The position numbers and the translations under genes were made by a program. Below, piece after piece: positions 1 to 9,390 of a stretch of DNA of 64,000 nt. The notes beneath the pieces were generated by a model. The model had not been told where the DNA came from. It saw nothing but the letters and a program-made list of their open reading frames with translations, and searched no databases. How positions within the stretch are numbered: the first letter of the stretch is position 1; every line of letters starts with the position of its first letter. Source of the DNA: Mucilaginibacter sp. (GTDB taxonomy: Bacteria > Bacteroidota > Bacteroidia > Sphingobacteriales > Sphingobacteriaceae); NCBI RefSeq assembly GCF_025362475.1, contig NZ_JANYGH010000001.1, positions 62,001 to 126,000 on the forward strand, read 5' to 3'.

Positions 1-267
1 GTATATCGGCTTTGAAAAATCGCCCGCAGCTTTATCAAAAGCAACTTCGTACATCACAGGCCCGTTATCTTCGGCTTGTGCCTGCTCCCATTCAAATGAT
101 GCTGAACCAGAAGCCGGTTCAAGTTTCAGGAATTTGTTATCGGCCGGCGCAAAAAAGTTATTTACTGCCGATACCTGTGTATGTTGAAGGGTTTTATCTT
201 TTTTGCAACCCGATACAATTATTAGTGCCAATATGCCCGCCATCAGGCAGAAAGTAATTTTTTTCAT
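1..267 (-). CDS. SusE-like outer-membrane lipoprotein, N-terminal part (cut by window edge)
   Basis: The 89 visible codons begin with an ATG at 267 and run off the left edge. The protein starts with a lipoprotein signal: MKK, a hydrophobic stretch, then a lipobox ending in SGC at about residue 21, followed by charged KKDK. After it come N-F-F-A-P and E-P-A-S-G-S-A-S-F-E-W-E, typical of the start of SusE/SusF-type domains, where a strand with a W-E pair opens an Ig-like fold. It lies 41 bases after the SusD stop on the same strand, the usual SusC-SusD-SusE order, so it is probably a surface glycan-binding partner of that pair. The family call rests on the fragment and its position; the C-terminal binding domains are not visible. 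Confidence 0.72.
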   Translation of the reverse strand, partial: MKKITFCLMAGILALIIVSGCKKDKTLQHTQVSAVNNFFAPADNKFLKLEPASGSASFEWEQAQAEDNGPVMYEVAFDKAAGDFSKPIY

Positions 268-307
268 GATCTTAATTGATTATAAGTTTTTATAAATAAT
301 TATTGAA

Positions 308-1939
308 CTACCAACCCGGATTTTGTGTAAGATTTGGATCAACGGCTCGCTCATCGCGCGGAACAGGCCATAAATACGCTTTGCTTTTATCAAAGCTGCG
401 CAGGTTGGCTCTTATGTAACCGTTATCTACAGACAGCGGACCAAATCTTGCACCATGTGCCCAGCCATTCAATACTACTTCGGCGGTTTTCCATCGGCGG
501 ATATCAAATATGCGCAGTCCTTCCATTGCCAGTTCAACACGACGCTCATTACGAACGGTGTTGCGTAAATCGGTCTGGGCAGCACCACTAAAGTTGAGCG
601 CAGCAGGATCAGTAAATCCGGCCCGTGAGCGGATTGGTTTTATGGTTTTATCCCATACTCCGGCATCAAGCTGGCCAAGTTCATTTTTAGCCTCGGCGTA
701 CATCAGCAGTACATCGGCATAACGGATCAGAATCAGATTTAAACCCGACTGGAAATTTACGGCAGATGTAGGGTCGTAATATTTGCGGATGTAATAACCT
801 GTTGGCGAGCTTACTTTACCTGGTGCATACTCGTCCAATTTATCTGTACCAGGATCGGATCCCGGCTTGGTATAGATTGTCTGTATCGAGTTATCAGGCT
901 TTTTCCAACGATATAAATTGTAAACCACCGTATTGGTCATCCTCGGATCGCGATTTACGTATGGATTGTCTTCGTTATACCCAGATCCTGAATCCCCTAT
1001 CTTTTTCCCATTGGTCATCAGGTAACTATCAACCAGTTCCTGGGTTGGTGCAAGCGCATTTAAGCGGGCGCCAACTGCCAATGGTGCAAAATCAAAAAAC
1101 TGGCTGTATGTTTTAATAAGTGGTACAAACTCCAGGTCAAAAATAACTTCACTGTTATACTCGTTTTCTGCCAAAAACAATCCCTCGTATGATGGAAACA
1201 GGCTGTAAGTACCATTGGTATTATCGTTGATCAGTTTTTCGCAGGTATTTGCAACATCCTGCCAACGGCTATCGTAAAGGTATACCCTTGCTTTTAGTGC
1301 AATGGCGGCCCCCTTTGTAATACGCCCTCTATCCGCAGCGGCATATGCAGTGTTAACAGGTAGTGTAGCAGCAGCGTCATCAAGTTCTTTTAACACAAAA
1401 TCAATTACCTGCGCTTTTGGTGTGCGGGCAATCGTCTTTGAATCGCTTATGGATATATCCTTATCAAACAAAGGCACATCACCAAACCAGGTAGCCAACT
1501 GAAAGTAATGGTAAGCACGAATAAACCGAGCCTCGGCTTTCATCCTGCTTTTAAGTCCCGCATCCATAGCGGTTACCTTATCAACATTCTCCAGGAATAT
1601 ATTACAGGTTTTTATGCCAGTATAATGATAACCCCACTCCTCTTTTATGCGGCCAAGAGATGCGTCATATGTTCCTGCAGCAAGCGATGCTACTCCATTG
1701 GCATCTCCCCTACCATTGTAAGCATTATCTGATGCTCCCTCGTTATAAAAGAAATAATCACTGCGGAACATTTGTGAATAGGCTGTATTTAATACGCTGC
1801 TCGCTTTTGCTGTGGTTGTCCAGAAATTGGCATCGGTAAACTTATTTACAGGTGCCAGATCGAGTTTTTTACAGGCCGAAACTATAACAGTTACCAGGGC
1901 CATAAAAAACACGGTTCTATATGTTTTTAATTTCTTCAT
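308..1939 (-). CDS. RagB/SusD family nutrient-uptake outer-membrane lipoprotein
   Basis: This 543-residue protein has a lipoprotein signal with the lipidated Cys at about residue 23 (V-S-A-C-K-K). It shows the SusD layout: an N-terminal helical SusD-like part (NFWTT, the YHYTGIK region, then RFIRAYHYFQLATWFGDVPLF), TPR-like helices, and the C-terminal RagB block with R-Y-A-D-V-L-L-M-Y-A-E-A-K-N-E, V-R-N-E-R-R-V-E-L-A-M-E-G and the final L-T-Q-N-P-G-W. SusD proteins cap the SusC channel and bind the substrate at the cell surface. It follows the SusC stop by 10 bases and was surely co-transcribed with it. The substrate cannot be told from sequence. Confidence 0.95.
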   Translation of the reverse strand: MKKLKTYRTVFFMALVTVIVSACKKLDLAPVNKFTDANFWTTTAKASSVLNTAYSQMFRSDYFFYNEGASDNAYNGRGDANGVASLAAGTYDASLGRIKEEWGYHYTGIKTCNIFLENVDKVTAMDAGLKSRMKAEARFIRAYHYFQLATWFGDVPLFDKDISISDSKTIARTPKAQVIDFVLKELDDAAATLPVNTAYAAADRGRITKGAAIALKARVYLYDSRWQDVANTCEKLINDNTNGTYSLFPSYEGLFLAENEYNSEVIFDLEFVPLIKTYSQFFDFAPLAVGARLNALAPTQELVDSYLMTNGKKIGDSGSGYNEDNPYVNRDPRMTNTVVYNLYRWKKPDNSIQTIYTKPGSDPGTDKLDEYAPGKVSSPTGYYIRKYYDPTSAVNFQSGLNLILIRYADVLLMYAEAKNELGQLDAGVWDKTIKPIRSRAGFTDPAALNFSGAAQTDLRNTVRNERRVELAMEGLRIFDIRRWKTAEVVLNGWAHGARFGPLSVDNGYIRANLRSFDKSKAYLWPVPRDERAVDPNLTQNPGW

Positions 1940-1949
1940 GTATAATAAA

Positions 1950-4900
1950 TTATAATGTTACATCAATACCAAACCCGTAATATATCGGCGTAGGGTAAGA
2001 CCTGCCGCTATTAGCACCGCCACCTTGCGGTACATTGGCGTTACTGGTAAGCTCAGTTGATTCAGGGTCAAGGAATTTCATACCTGAGAAAGTGAGAATA
2101 TTTTGACCTGACACATAAGCCCTAACCTTATGCATACCTATTGCCTTAGCAATACTTTGCGGTAATGAATATCCCAAAGTCACGTTTTTAACGCGCAGGT
2201 ATGAGCCGTCAAAAATGTACATATCAGATCCCCGCCTGAAGTTGTTGGTATTCGACTGGCTACCTGCCGCGGCAAGGCGCGGATAACGGGCATCAGGATT
2301 TTGAGGAGTCCAGTAGTCCAGCTGGTGCTGATAGATCACCTGGGAGTAATTAAAGTGGAATGGTTCCACCTGCTCACCACGTACAAACATGCTGCGTTTA
2401 CCTACCCCCTGCATAAACAGGTTAAAATCGAAATTTTTGTATGTGACATTATAGGTAAACCCAAAAGTTAAACGGGGAAAACCGTTACCTAAAACAAACC
2501 TGTCGTTATCGTCAATTACACCATCCTTATTAACATCCACGTAACGGTTATCACCTGGCGAAACAGTTAAACCGGCAGGTTTTGGCCCGTTAACAATATC
2601 ATTCAGGTTTTGGAAATAGCCATCGCGTTTTAACCCAACATATGAGCCAATTGGCAAACCAACTTTATTAATCAACTGCAATTCATCGTAGGATTTTATC
2701 TGATCGCCACCTTCAAGATATAATACTTTGTTTTTGGTATCGGCTACGTTGAAGGAGAAAGAGTGGTTGAAGTTTTTACCGGATAAACGGTAATTTACAG
2801 TAAGTTCCCATCCGCGGTTTTGAACTTTACCTGCGTTATAATCAGGTACCTGGGCACCATAAACACCAGGCACTATTGGTGGCAATAAAATATCTCTCGT
2901 CTCTTTATTAAAATAATCAACCGCAATATTCAATGTATTTTTCAGGAACCCGGCATCAACACCTATATTCAATGTTGCAGCTCGCTCCCAACGAATATCG
3001 GGATTGGCAAATTTGATCTCAGTACCACCTACACCTGAGTTATTAAACCCATACGCATTCTGGAATGGCCCATAAGTACGCTGATATTGGTAATCGCCAA
3101 CATTTTGATTGCCCAATATACCGTATGACGCCCTTAATTTCAGATCGCCATAATTATCGCGATAGTTCTGCATAAAGTTTTCCTCAGTAAGCCTGTATCC
3201 AACAGATCCTGATGGAAAAAAAGCATTGCGGTTTTGCGTATTGAATTTTGAGGAAGCATCTATCCTGAAATCAAACTCGCCATAAATTTTATTCTGAAAA
3301 TTATAGGTTGCGCGCCCAAAAACAGAATTAAGACTACTTTCGGTAGTATTATTATTTGTTGCTGATGATGATGGATCTATAATTGTACCTGTTACCGGCG
3401 TACCCAATTCAGGATCGGTGTATTTTAGATGCAGGTAATTGCTTTGATTAGTGGTTGATTCGTTAGCAACACCTACCAGCACATCAACATTATGCGATTT
3501 ATTGAATGTTTTGGTATACTGTGCCAATACCTGCGTGTTGAGGAATAGATTTTTGTTGTTCTCGTCATCAGTATTCCTATCGGCACCATAAGTTCCTTTA
3601 GGGAAATAATCAACCTCTATTACCCTCCCAAACATGTGATTTGCCAATAGCGTACCACCAAAAACACCTTTCAACTTAAAATCCTTAGTTACGGATAGTT
3701 CGGCATTTAAATTGCCAAAAATATTATCGTTGTCCCGCTTGCGGTAACCACCTGCTTCTAATATTCCCAGCGGGTTAAACTCTGTTAATACATCATTGGT
3801 CAAATACCGGCCCTGGTCATCTTTTATTTTGTAATAAGTGGGTGTTCTGCCGGCATCAACTATTAAGGTTGATGTATTGTAGGAGTGTTCCTTTATTTCG
3901 GTGCGCGAGTATGATAAAATACTTGTAAGCTTCAACTTACCATACTCGCTACTTAAATTAATACGATAATTATAGCGACGCAAACCATAATCAGGTCCTA
4001 CTAAATTGCTACGCTGATCAGTAACCCCTGCCGACACCAGGTACGATGAAGTGGCATTCCCCCCAGTTAAAGCCAGGTTGTGGTTTTGTAATACGGCATT
4101 TTTCAAAATAGCATCCAGGAACCATTGATTATCTCCCTGCTGCTGAAAATTGCGAATGTCCTGGGGGCTGTAGATAGGTTGTAAACCGGCGTTCACAACA
4201 GCCTCGTTCCTCAGGATGGCGTTTTCATAACTGTGCACCGGCTTATACCCTACATGAGGTTCCTGTACACCGGCCTGCCCATTGTAGGTCAATTGCGTAT
4301 TTGAATTTTTCTTCCCTTTTTTAGTAGTAACCAATATAACACCATTTGCAGAGCGCGAGCCGTAAATGGCCGCACTTCCCGCATCTTTCAGTATGGATAC
4401 GCTTTCAATATCCTGCGGATTAAGCAAATTGATATCGCCTCCGGTTATACCGTCAATTACCACCAGGGGGCTATTATTACCTAACGTGCTTACACCACGG
4501 ATATTGATATTTGCATAGGCTCCTGGCTCGGAGTTGTTTTGCTGAATGATCAGATTGGGGGATGTTCCCTGCAAAGCCTGGGTTAAATTGATAGATGGCT
4601 TGCCCTCGATTGCTTTTGATGAGATTTGATCAACTGCGCCAATGATATTAGCCCGTTTTTGTGTACCGTAACCAACCACAACAACTTCGTTTAAGGAAGT
4701 ACGCTCTGGTGATAGCTTTATATTTATTGTAGTTTGATTATTTACAGGCACTTCCCTGGGTGTGTAGCCTATAAAACTGAATACCAGTATATCATCACTG
4801 CCAACATTATTCAAAGTGAATACTCCATCGATATTGGTTATGGTGCCGTTTGTGGTTCCCTTTATTTTTACACCAACACCAGGGAAAGGCAGGTTACTTT

Positions 4901-5348
4901 CGTCGGTTACCTTACCCGTTATTTTAATGGCAACCGGCCGAGCATTCTGTATACCACCGGGATTGCTTTCCGGTTCGGTTTTTTCATCAATAACAACTAC
5001 ATCATCAATAATTTTGTAGCTGAGGTTAAATGGAGTTAAGACCTCATTAAGCACCTCTTTGACGCTTTTATTTTTGGCATTCAAGCTCACCCTGAAATCC
5101 GGCTTCAATACATTATCTGCGTAAGCAAATTTTATATGTTTATCGGCCGAAATTTTATCAAGAGCATCAGTAAGCTTTACATTTTTAAACTTTAGCGTAA
5201 CCGATACCTCTAAAAATTTCTGGCCAAATGAATCATTTGCAACGGCCGACAGGCACATAAAGCAAACAACAAAGCAGGCGAGCGAGGTAAATTTCATTAA
5301 TATTAATACATAACGAACTACTCCATTTGAAAATAGAGATATATTCAT
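1950..5348 (-). CDS. SusC/RagA family TonB-linked outer-membrane protein with STN signalling domain
   Basis: A TonB-dependent importer of about 1132 residues. The reading frame stays open upstream to a GTG at 5415-5417, but the ATG at 5348 (MNISLF) or 5297 (MKFTSL) puts a normal signal peptide first. Next comes an STN domain at about residues 55-120 (FKNVKLTDALDKIS; VLNEVLTPFNLSYKI), then a carboxypeptidase-regulatory-like domain (ITGKVTDESNLPFPGV; FSFIGY), the TonB-box-like segment EVVVVGYGTQKR, the plug (VDGI, ILKDAGSAAIYGSRSANGVI) and the barrel ending in an aromatic strand. The STN domain is the part that signals to FecR, and a FecR gene lies just upstream. This importer therefore probably both takes up a nutrient and induces its own locus. 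Confidence 0.95.
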   Translation of the reverse strand: MNISLFSNGVVRYVLILMKFTSLACFVVCFMCLSAVANDSFGQKFLEVSVTLKFKNVKLTDALDKISADKHIKFAYADNVLKPDFRVSLNAKNKSVKEVLNEVLTPFNLSYKIIDDVVVIDEKTEPESNPGGIQNARPVAIKITGKVTDESNLPFPGVGVKIKGTTNGTITNIDGVFTLNNVGSDDILVFSFIGYTPREVPVNNQTTINIKLSPERTSLNEVVVVGYGTQKRANIIGAVDQISSKAIEGKPSINLTQALQGTSPNLIIQQNNSEPGAYANINIRGVSTLGNNSPLVVIDGITGGDINLLNPQDIESVSILKDAGSAAIYGSRSANGVILVTTKKGKKNSNTQLTYNGQAGVQEPHVGYKPVHSYENAILRNEAVVNAGLQPIYSPQDIRNFQQQGDNQWFLDAILKNAVLQNHNLALTGGNATSSYLVSAGVTDQRSNLVGPDYGLRRYNYRINLSSEYGKLKLTSILSYSRTEIKEHSYNTSTLIVDAGRTPTYYKIKDDQGRYLTNDVLTEFNPLGILEAGGYRKRDNDNIFGNLNAELSVTKDFKLKGVFGGTLLANHMFGRVIEVDYFPKGTYGADRNTDDENNKNLFLNTQVLAQYTKTFNKSHNVDVLVGVANESTTNQSNYLHLKYTDPELGTPVTGTIIDPSSSATNNNTTESSLNSVFGRATYNFQNKIYGEFDFRIDASSKFNTQNRNAFFPSGSVGYRLTEENFMQNYRDNYGDLKLRASYGILGNQNVGDYQYQRTYGPFQNAYGFNNSGVGGTEIKFANPDIRWERAATLNIGVDAGFLKNTLNIAVDYFNKETRDILLPPIVPGVYGAQVPDYNAGKVQNRGWELTVNYRLSGKNFNHSFSFNVADTKNKVLYLEGGDQIKSYDELQLINKVGLPIGSYVGLKRDGYFQNLNDIVNGPKPAGLTVSPGDNRYVDVNKDGVIDDNDRFVLGNGFPRLTFGFTYNVTYKNFDFNLFMQGVGKRSMFVRGEQVEPFHFNYSQVIYQHQLDYWTPQNPDARYPRLAAAGSQSNTNNFRRGSDMYIFDGSYLRVKNVTLGYSLPQSIAKAIGMHKVRAYVSGQNILTFSGMKFLDPESTELTSNANVPQGGGANSGRSYPTPIYYGFGIDVTL

Positions 5349-5444
5349 AGATTTGAGATAATTAAAGTGTTTGAAATTAAAGTGCTTTGTTCTGAATTGG
5401 ACCTCGAAACGTTGCACTTATTATTAACCTGGCATTTTAAGCAG

Positions 5445-5477
5445 CCCTGTTCAAATCCCTTTGATCAGGGTTTTTTT
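5445..5477 (+). terminator. Plus-facing intrinsic terminator between FecR and SusC
   Basis: The hairpin has a CCCTG arm at 5445-5449, then TCAAA (5451-5455), a TCCC loop, TTTGA (5460-5464) and CAGGG (5466-5470), with one T-T mismatch, followed directly by seven T at 5471-5477. It has the full form of an intrinsic terminator on the plus strand. All flanking genes (FecR, SusC) are on the minus strand and no plus-strand coding sequence precedes it. The simplest reading is the 3' end of a short plus-strand RNA that is antisense to the SusC leader. Confidence 0.7.
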
Positions 5478-5552
5478 ATGTATTTATGTCATCATTCTTT
5501 TTTAATTTAGGTTAGTTAATAATTGATTATATACTTTATAAATTGGTTTATT

Positions 5553-6512
5553 TTAACAGCCTTTACCCCTCAGGCGGTAGCCGGTTCCCTCTTGTATAGC
5601 TTTACCTTTCACCAGCTTTGACATGATCTTCATGATATTTACCAGGGACACATTGGTGAAGTTGGCCGAGATAGAACATCTCACCAAATTCAAATCGGCA
5701 TTAATTTTTACATTGAAGCGGTGTTCAATAGTATTTAACACTTCGGGCAATGGCATATTTTTAAATACCAGTTCGCCGTTTCTCCAGGCTGTAAGCGCAT
5801 TTACATCAACCATCACTTTTTTAACGGCCAGATTGTTATGTGTGTTAAATACCACCTCCTCGGCAGGAGTTAGAAAAATGGTTTGCGATCTTTTTGCATT
5901 ATTGGATGCACCAATAACACCCACTTTACCGGTTAAAACATCCACTTTTACAACATGATCTTCGGGATAGGCTTTCACATTAAAACTTGTACCCAAAACC
6001 TGCGTGCGGATTGCACCGGTATGTACAATGAATGATTTTTGTGCATCATGAGCTACATCTAAAAACGCCTCACCCACAAGTGTAATTTCTCTTTTATCCC
6101 CGCGGAATTTTTCGGGATAGGTTAGCTTACTGCCGCCATTGAGCCAAACTTTGGTACCATCGGCAAGCGTTATATTTATCATTTTACCGTTAATAGCCGC
6201 TATCTGTTTACTTGCAATTGGAGAAACTAAATCGAGAATATTATTACGGAAGATGTATGCCGAGAAGCATAAACCGGCAAGCAGTGAAGCAGCAACAAGC
6301 CATTGCTTTTTAAAGCTCTTAGTTTTGCCACCACCATCAATTTGAGCGGTTATGCGATTGTATATCTCATCGCTTCTAAATTCAACACCATGATCGCTTA
6401 CTTCGGGCACATTGCCCAAATCCAGCTTATCAAAATATTGATTTACAATTTCCTCCTGCAAAGATTGGTCCTTAGCGGTGATATGTTTTTTCCTGAAATT
6501 AAACTTTCTCAT
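5553..6512 (-). CDS. FecR family anti-sigma factor
   Basis: This 319-residue protein has a short cytoplasmic N-terminus, a single membrane segment near residues 85-105 (WLVAASLLAGLCFSAYIF), a periplasmic FecR domain with the hallmark LADGTKVWLNGGSKLTYP and the G-E-A-F-L-D-V-A block, and a C-terminal DUF4974 domain (FKNMPLPEVLNTIEHRFNV). FecR proteins hold an ECF sigma factor and release it when the STN domain of the partner TonB receptor signals. The SusC with an STN domain is next downstream. The expected sigma gene is not adjacent: it is about 4.7 kb upstream at 11250-11840, beyond a TonB/TPR module and a terminator, so this gene needs its own promoter in 6513-6612. Confidence 0.93.
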   Translation of the reverse strand: MRKFNFRKKHITAKDQSLQEEIVNQYFDKLDLGNVPEVSDHGVEFRSDEIYNRITAQIDGGGKTKSFKKQWLVAASLLAGLCFSAYIFRNNILDLVSPIASKQIAAINGKMINITLADGTKVWLNGGSKLTYPEKFRGDKREITLVGEAFLDVAHDAQKSFIVHTGAIRTQVLGTSFNVKAYPEDHVVKVDVLTGKVGVIGASNNAKRSQTIFLTPAEEVVFNTHNNLAVKKVMVDVNALTAWRNGELVFKNMPLPEVLNTIEHRFNVKINADLNLVRCSISANFTNVSLVNIMKIMSKLVKGKAIQEGTGYRLRGKGC

Positions 6513-6616
6513 GGTTTATATATGCAGGATGCATTGAACCAGCCCTACCCCCCAAAGAAGTTGAAAGTTTTTTTTAGATTTTTTTTCGAAATTCTTTGTC
6601 TTTTAACAAACTAATT

Positions 6617-6652
6617 AAAAGCCAACCCTGTTTTGCAAAGGGTTGGCTTTTT
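6617..6652 (-). terminator. Terminator after the TonB-receptor gene
   Basis: A perfect 13-bp inverted repeat (6617-6629 and 6639-6651, core GCCAACCCT/AGGGTTGGC) is flanked by A and T runs, so it can work in both directions. It lies 4 bases beyond the stop codon of the TonB receptor (6656) and separates that gene from FecR at 6512. Confidence 0.85.
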
Positions 6653-6655
6653 CAG

Positions 6656-8836
6656 TTACTTGTTTAATAATTTAATGCGGATACCGGCATTAACCACAAC
6701 ACCATCCAGGGGCGCATAAATATCCTTGAAATCGGGCCTTGTTATACTACCCGAATAAATAGCGCCCCACCTGGTTTGACGCTGGTCGGTCAAATTTTCA
6801 GCGTTTATAAAAACATCCAGGTGTTTCCACATTTTTTGGGCCAATAACCCAAAAGTAATATACCCTCTCCCTGTAGTACCGTCGCTTAATAGTTGACGGC
6901 CGGTGTAAAAGCTCTCGGCTCCAAAACGAAAACGGCCCTCAATTTCATAAGTCGAATCGAAGCTGAACTGGTTTTTAGGAGTCAGGGGCTGAATGTCTGT
7001 TAGCCCGTTAAAAAACCGTTTGGTATCGGTATAGGTATATCCCAGATAAAACACCAGTTCATCCATAACCAACTTGATATTAGTTTCCGCACCCTTGGTA
7101 ATCAAATGGCCTGCGGCGTTCATAAATGCATTGTTTTGCAAAATCAGTGGCTTATCCACTTTGGTATAAAATACCAGCTGGTTAATATTAACAAATATCT
7201 CATCGCCTAATGCCCCACGGTAATTCAGATCGCCGTTCAATCCGTAAGATTGTTCGGCCTGCGTGTTACCTGTATTTAAAGGCTGAATATGCTGATAACC
7301 GTCCCGTTCACTTTCATCATTAAACAAGCTTGGCATTTTATAACCCAATCCGCCACCTATGCGGCTGGTCAAACGGTCCGTCAGCTTAAATAAGGCATTT
7401 ATTCTTGGCAGGAAAAAAAGTCCGCTGGCCGGTTTATGAGGTACGGGTGTATTATCGTCCAGCCTTAACCCGGTCTCCAGCGAAAACCAACTTGCGGCTT
7501 TATAGGTGTTTTGTGCAAACGCACCTATCGTGGTCAAATTGTAATTCAAATTATTTTGCGGCGGTTCGGCCGTAAAATGATCGGTTACCAGGTTAGCACC
7601 TGCAACCCAGGAAGCCTTTTCGCCATTGCGCACATAACTTAATTCGCTGAACGAGGATAGCTGCCGGGCTTTAAAATCGAACCCCGGTTGGCCCAATTGC
7701 CGGTCAAAATAGCCTACAGTATTCTTAAAATTGACGCGGCTTTCCTCGTCTATCTTGTGAGTTAATGACAATTGGGTAGAAAAACGGAACGTTTTATTCT
7801 TTTCAAAATACTGATGAACATCATCTGCCTTACCATCTATTACCTTCAAATCGCCACCTAAACGATTTTCATAAGTGGTGTTTACACCGAACCAACCCAA
7901 ATTATGATCATCCATATACAAGAATACTTTGGGATTTATTGAAAAGCGATTGGTTTTCGGGATAGCCGTAAAGCTATTATCCGATGGGTTAAAAACTCCA
8001 TTATAGTTATAAGAGCCGAATATTGTTGTCCCTATATGCTGCCATTTTTGACCATAAAAAACGCTTGCATCTGCGCCCCTCGCACTCGTGCCGTTCAACA
8101 AAAACGTAAGTTCCGGTTCTTTTTCAGGTACTTTACTGATCAGGTTTACCAGGCCGGCAATTGCACCTCCGCCGTATAAAGTTGATGCGGAACCCTTTAT
8201 AAACTCAACCTGTTTTAAATTGAGCGGACTAATTTGTAACAAACTTAAATTACCCGAAAAACCAGTGTAAAGCGGCATTCCATCCTGTAGCAATTGCGTA
8301 TAACGGCTATCCAACCCCTGGATACGGAAACTGGCCGTGCCACTTACAGGCGAAGTTTGCTGTACATGAATGCCGGTGGCTTCGCCCAGCAGCATTTTAA
8401 TATCACCCGGCCTCATGATACTTTTTTCGTCCAGTTCTTCCAAAGGTAATGCTTCAATCCGCGTGGGTACGTCTTTTAGGTTTTGATTAGTCCGGGTGGT
8501 TTGAATTGTTACTTCGGCCAGTTCGCCGGTTGATGGTTCAAGACTTACTTCGATAACCTTATCTGCGTCCCGCATCGGGAAACTATAAACTTTGGTACTT
8601 GTAGCAAAGCCCACATACGCAATCTCAATCTGAAATCTCCCGTTTGGAATATTGGTAATATTAATTAGCCCTGCAGTATCTGCACTTATAGTCAGTTTTA
8701 GACCTGGTATAGTGGCAGTTGCGCCTTTTAGAGTAACTTTTGTTTGATCATTAACAACTTTTGCCTTAAATGTATTTTGCGCCATGGTACATTGAGATAA
8801 TAGCACACCGAATAGCAGCATGAAAAAAAATTTCAT
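6656..8836 (-). CDS. TonB-dependent receptor (siderophore/cobalamin-receptor type, not SusC)
   Basis: About 726 residues from the ATG at 8836 (MKFFFMLLFGVLLSQCTMAQ, a clear signal peptide; the frame stays open a little further upstream). A carboxypeptidase-regulatory-like domain (residues ~25-105) precedes a classical plug (RPGDIKMLLGEATGIHVQQ; FRIQGLDSRYTQLLQDGMPLY; QVEFIKGSASTLYGGGAIAGLVNLI) and a 22-strand-type barrel with a C-terminal aromatic-rich end. It is much shorter than SusC proteins and has no SusD partner. It is co-oriented with a small exported protein and a TPR protein, forming a three-gene module. Ligand unknown; metal complexes or cofactors are usual for this receptor size. 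Placement between a sigma gene and its FecR is odd. Confidence 0.9.
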   Translation of the reverse strand: MKFFFMLLFGVLLSQCTMAQNTFKAKVVNDQTKVTLKGATATIPGLKLTISADTAGLINITNIPNGRFQIEIAYVGFATSTKVYSFPMRDADKVIEVSLEPSTGELAEVTIQTTRTNQNLKDVPTRIEALPLEELDEKSIMRPGDIKMLLGEATGIHVQQTSPVSGTASFRIQGLDSRYTQLLQDGMPLYTGFSGNLSLLQISPLNLKQVEFIKGSASTLYGGGAIAGLVNLISKVPEKEPELTFLLNGTSARGADASVFYGQKWQHIGTTIFGSYNYNGVFNPSDNSFTAIPKTNRFSINPKVFLYMDDHNLGWFGVNTTYENRLGGDLKVIDGKADDVHQYFEKNKTFRFSTQLSLTHKIDEESRVNFKNTVGYFDRQLGQPGFDFKARQLSSFSELSYVRNGEKASWVAGANLVTDHFTAEPPQNNLNYNLTTIGAFAQNTYKAASWFSLETGLRLDDNTPVPHKPASGLFFLPRINALFKLTDRLTSRIGGGLGYKMPSLFNDESERDGYQHIQPLNTGNTQAEQSYGLNGDLNYRGALGDEIFVNINQLVFYTKVDKPLILQNNAFMNAAGHLITKGAETNIKLVMDELVFYLGYTYTDTKRFFNGLTDIQPLTPKNQFSFDSTYEIEGRFRFGAESFYTGRQLLSDGTTGRGYITFGLLAQKMWKHLDVFINAENLTDQRQTRWGAIYSGSITRPDFKDIYAPLDGVVVNAGIRIKLLNK

Positions 8837-8912
8837 AAATATGAATTGAGCCTGCACATAATAATGGCAGGCGGATAAATAAATAGTACGATAAAACCTT
8901 GGCTAATAATGA

Positions 8913-9311
8913 TCAGGCAAGAGGAGGCCTGAAAAGTGTGTTCCGATAATCGGAAGTATAAAACACCTGGTTAAATGATGGATGAGTTAAAATTGAAAAA
9001 TAATTAAAAAACACTGTAAAAGGCAACTGGCTAACTACTACATTGAGCGGACTGGCCTGGTGCTGAAACTGCACATCCAATCCCTTCGCCGGCGCTTTAT
9101 CATGTTCGTTATGCCCAAAGATCTGCTTACCGTACAGCAGGTAATCGCCGATAAAATCAATCACCCCCATTTCTTCCCCGGAAGTGATCTTTGTATAATT
9201 CTGATACATTTTCGGAATATCACGCATCAACGAGAAATCGCCTAATGGCAACATCACGCTACCCGTTAAAAACAGGCTCGCTAAAAAATAACAGATGATC
9301 TTCCTATACAT
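8913..9311 (-). CDS. Small exported protein beside TonB receptor, unknown function
   Basis: A 132-residue protein starting at an ATG, with an N-terminal hydrophobic signal or anchor (IICYFLASLFLTGSVMLPL). The middle part carries several His (FGHNEHD; QFQHQ) and the C-terminus ends in YRNTLFRPPLA. I do not recognise a named domain. Small exported proteins with a C-terminal R-P-P-type ending are often found beside TonB receptors in Bacteroidota, and this one lies 76 bases upstream of such a receptor on the same strand. It may be an accessory of that receptor; the His residues would fit metal binding, but this is inference only. Confidence 0.6.
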   Translation of the reverse strand: MYRKIICYFLASLFLTGSVMLPLGDFSLMRDIPKMYQNYTKITSGEEMGVIDFIGDYLLYGKQIFGHNEHDKAPAKGLDVQFQHQASPLNVVVSQLPFTVFFNYFSILTHPSFNQVFYTSDYRNTLFRPPLA

Positions 9312-9390
9312 TTATAAACAAATATATGAAACTGTGCCATAATTCAGCTTTGAGCCGATTAGACTAACAGTGCAAACCTGCCCTCCTCTT

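Noticed and set aside
12..257. Plus-strand ORF of 81 codons at the left edge
   Set aside because: It is the shadow of the SusE-like lipoprotein gene on the minus strand, which has a clear lipobox and operon position.
6513..6612. Possible ECF-sigma promoter before FecR (GGGGGGTAGGG on the minus strand), with a weak GGTAG counterpart before the second FecR
   Set aside because: Only five bases are shared between the two upstream regions and the spacing to the start codon differs; not enough for a site call.
8837..8912. Possible cobalamin riboswitch before the TonB receptor
   Set aside because: The gap is far too short and lacks the conserved B12-box; nothing similar lies upstream of the small exported protein either.
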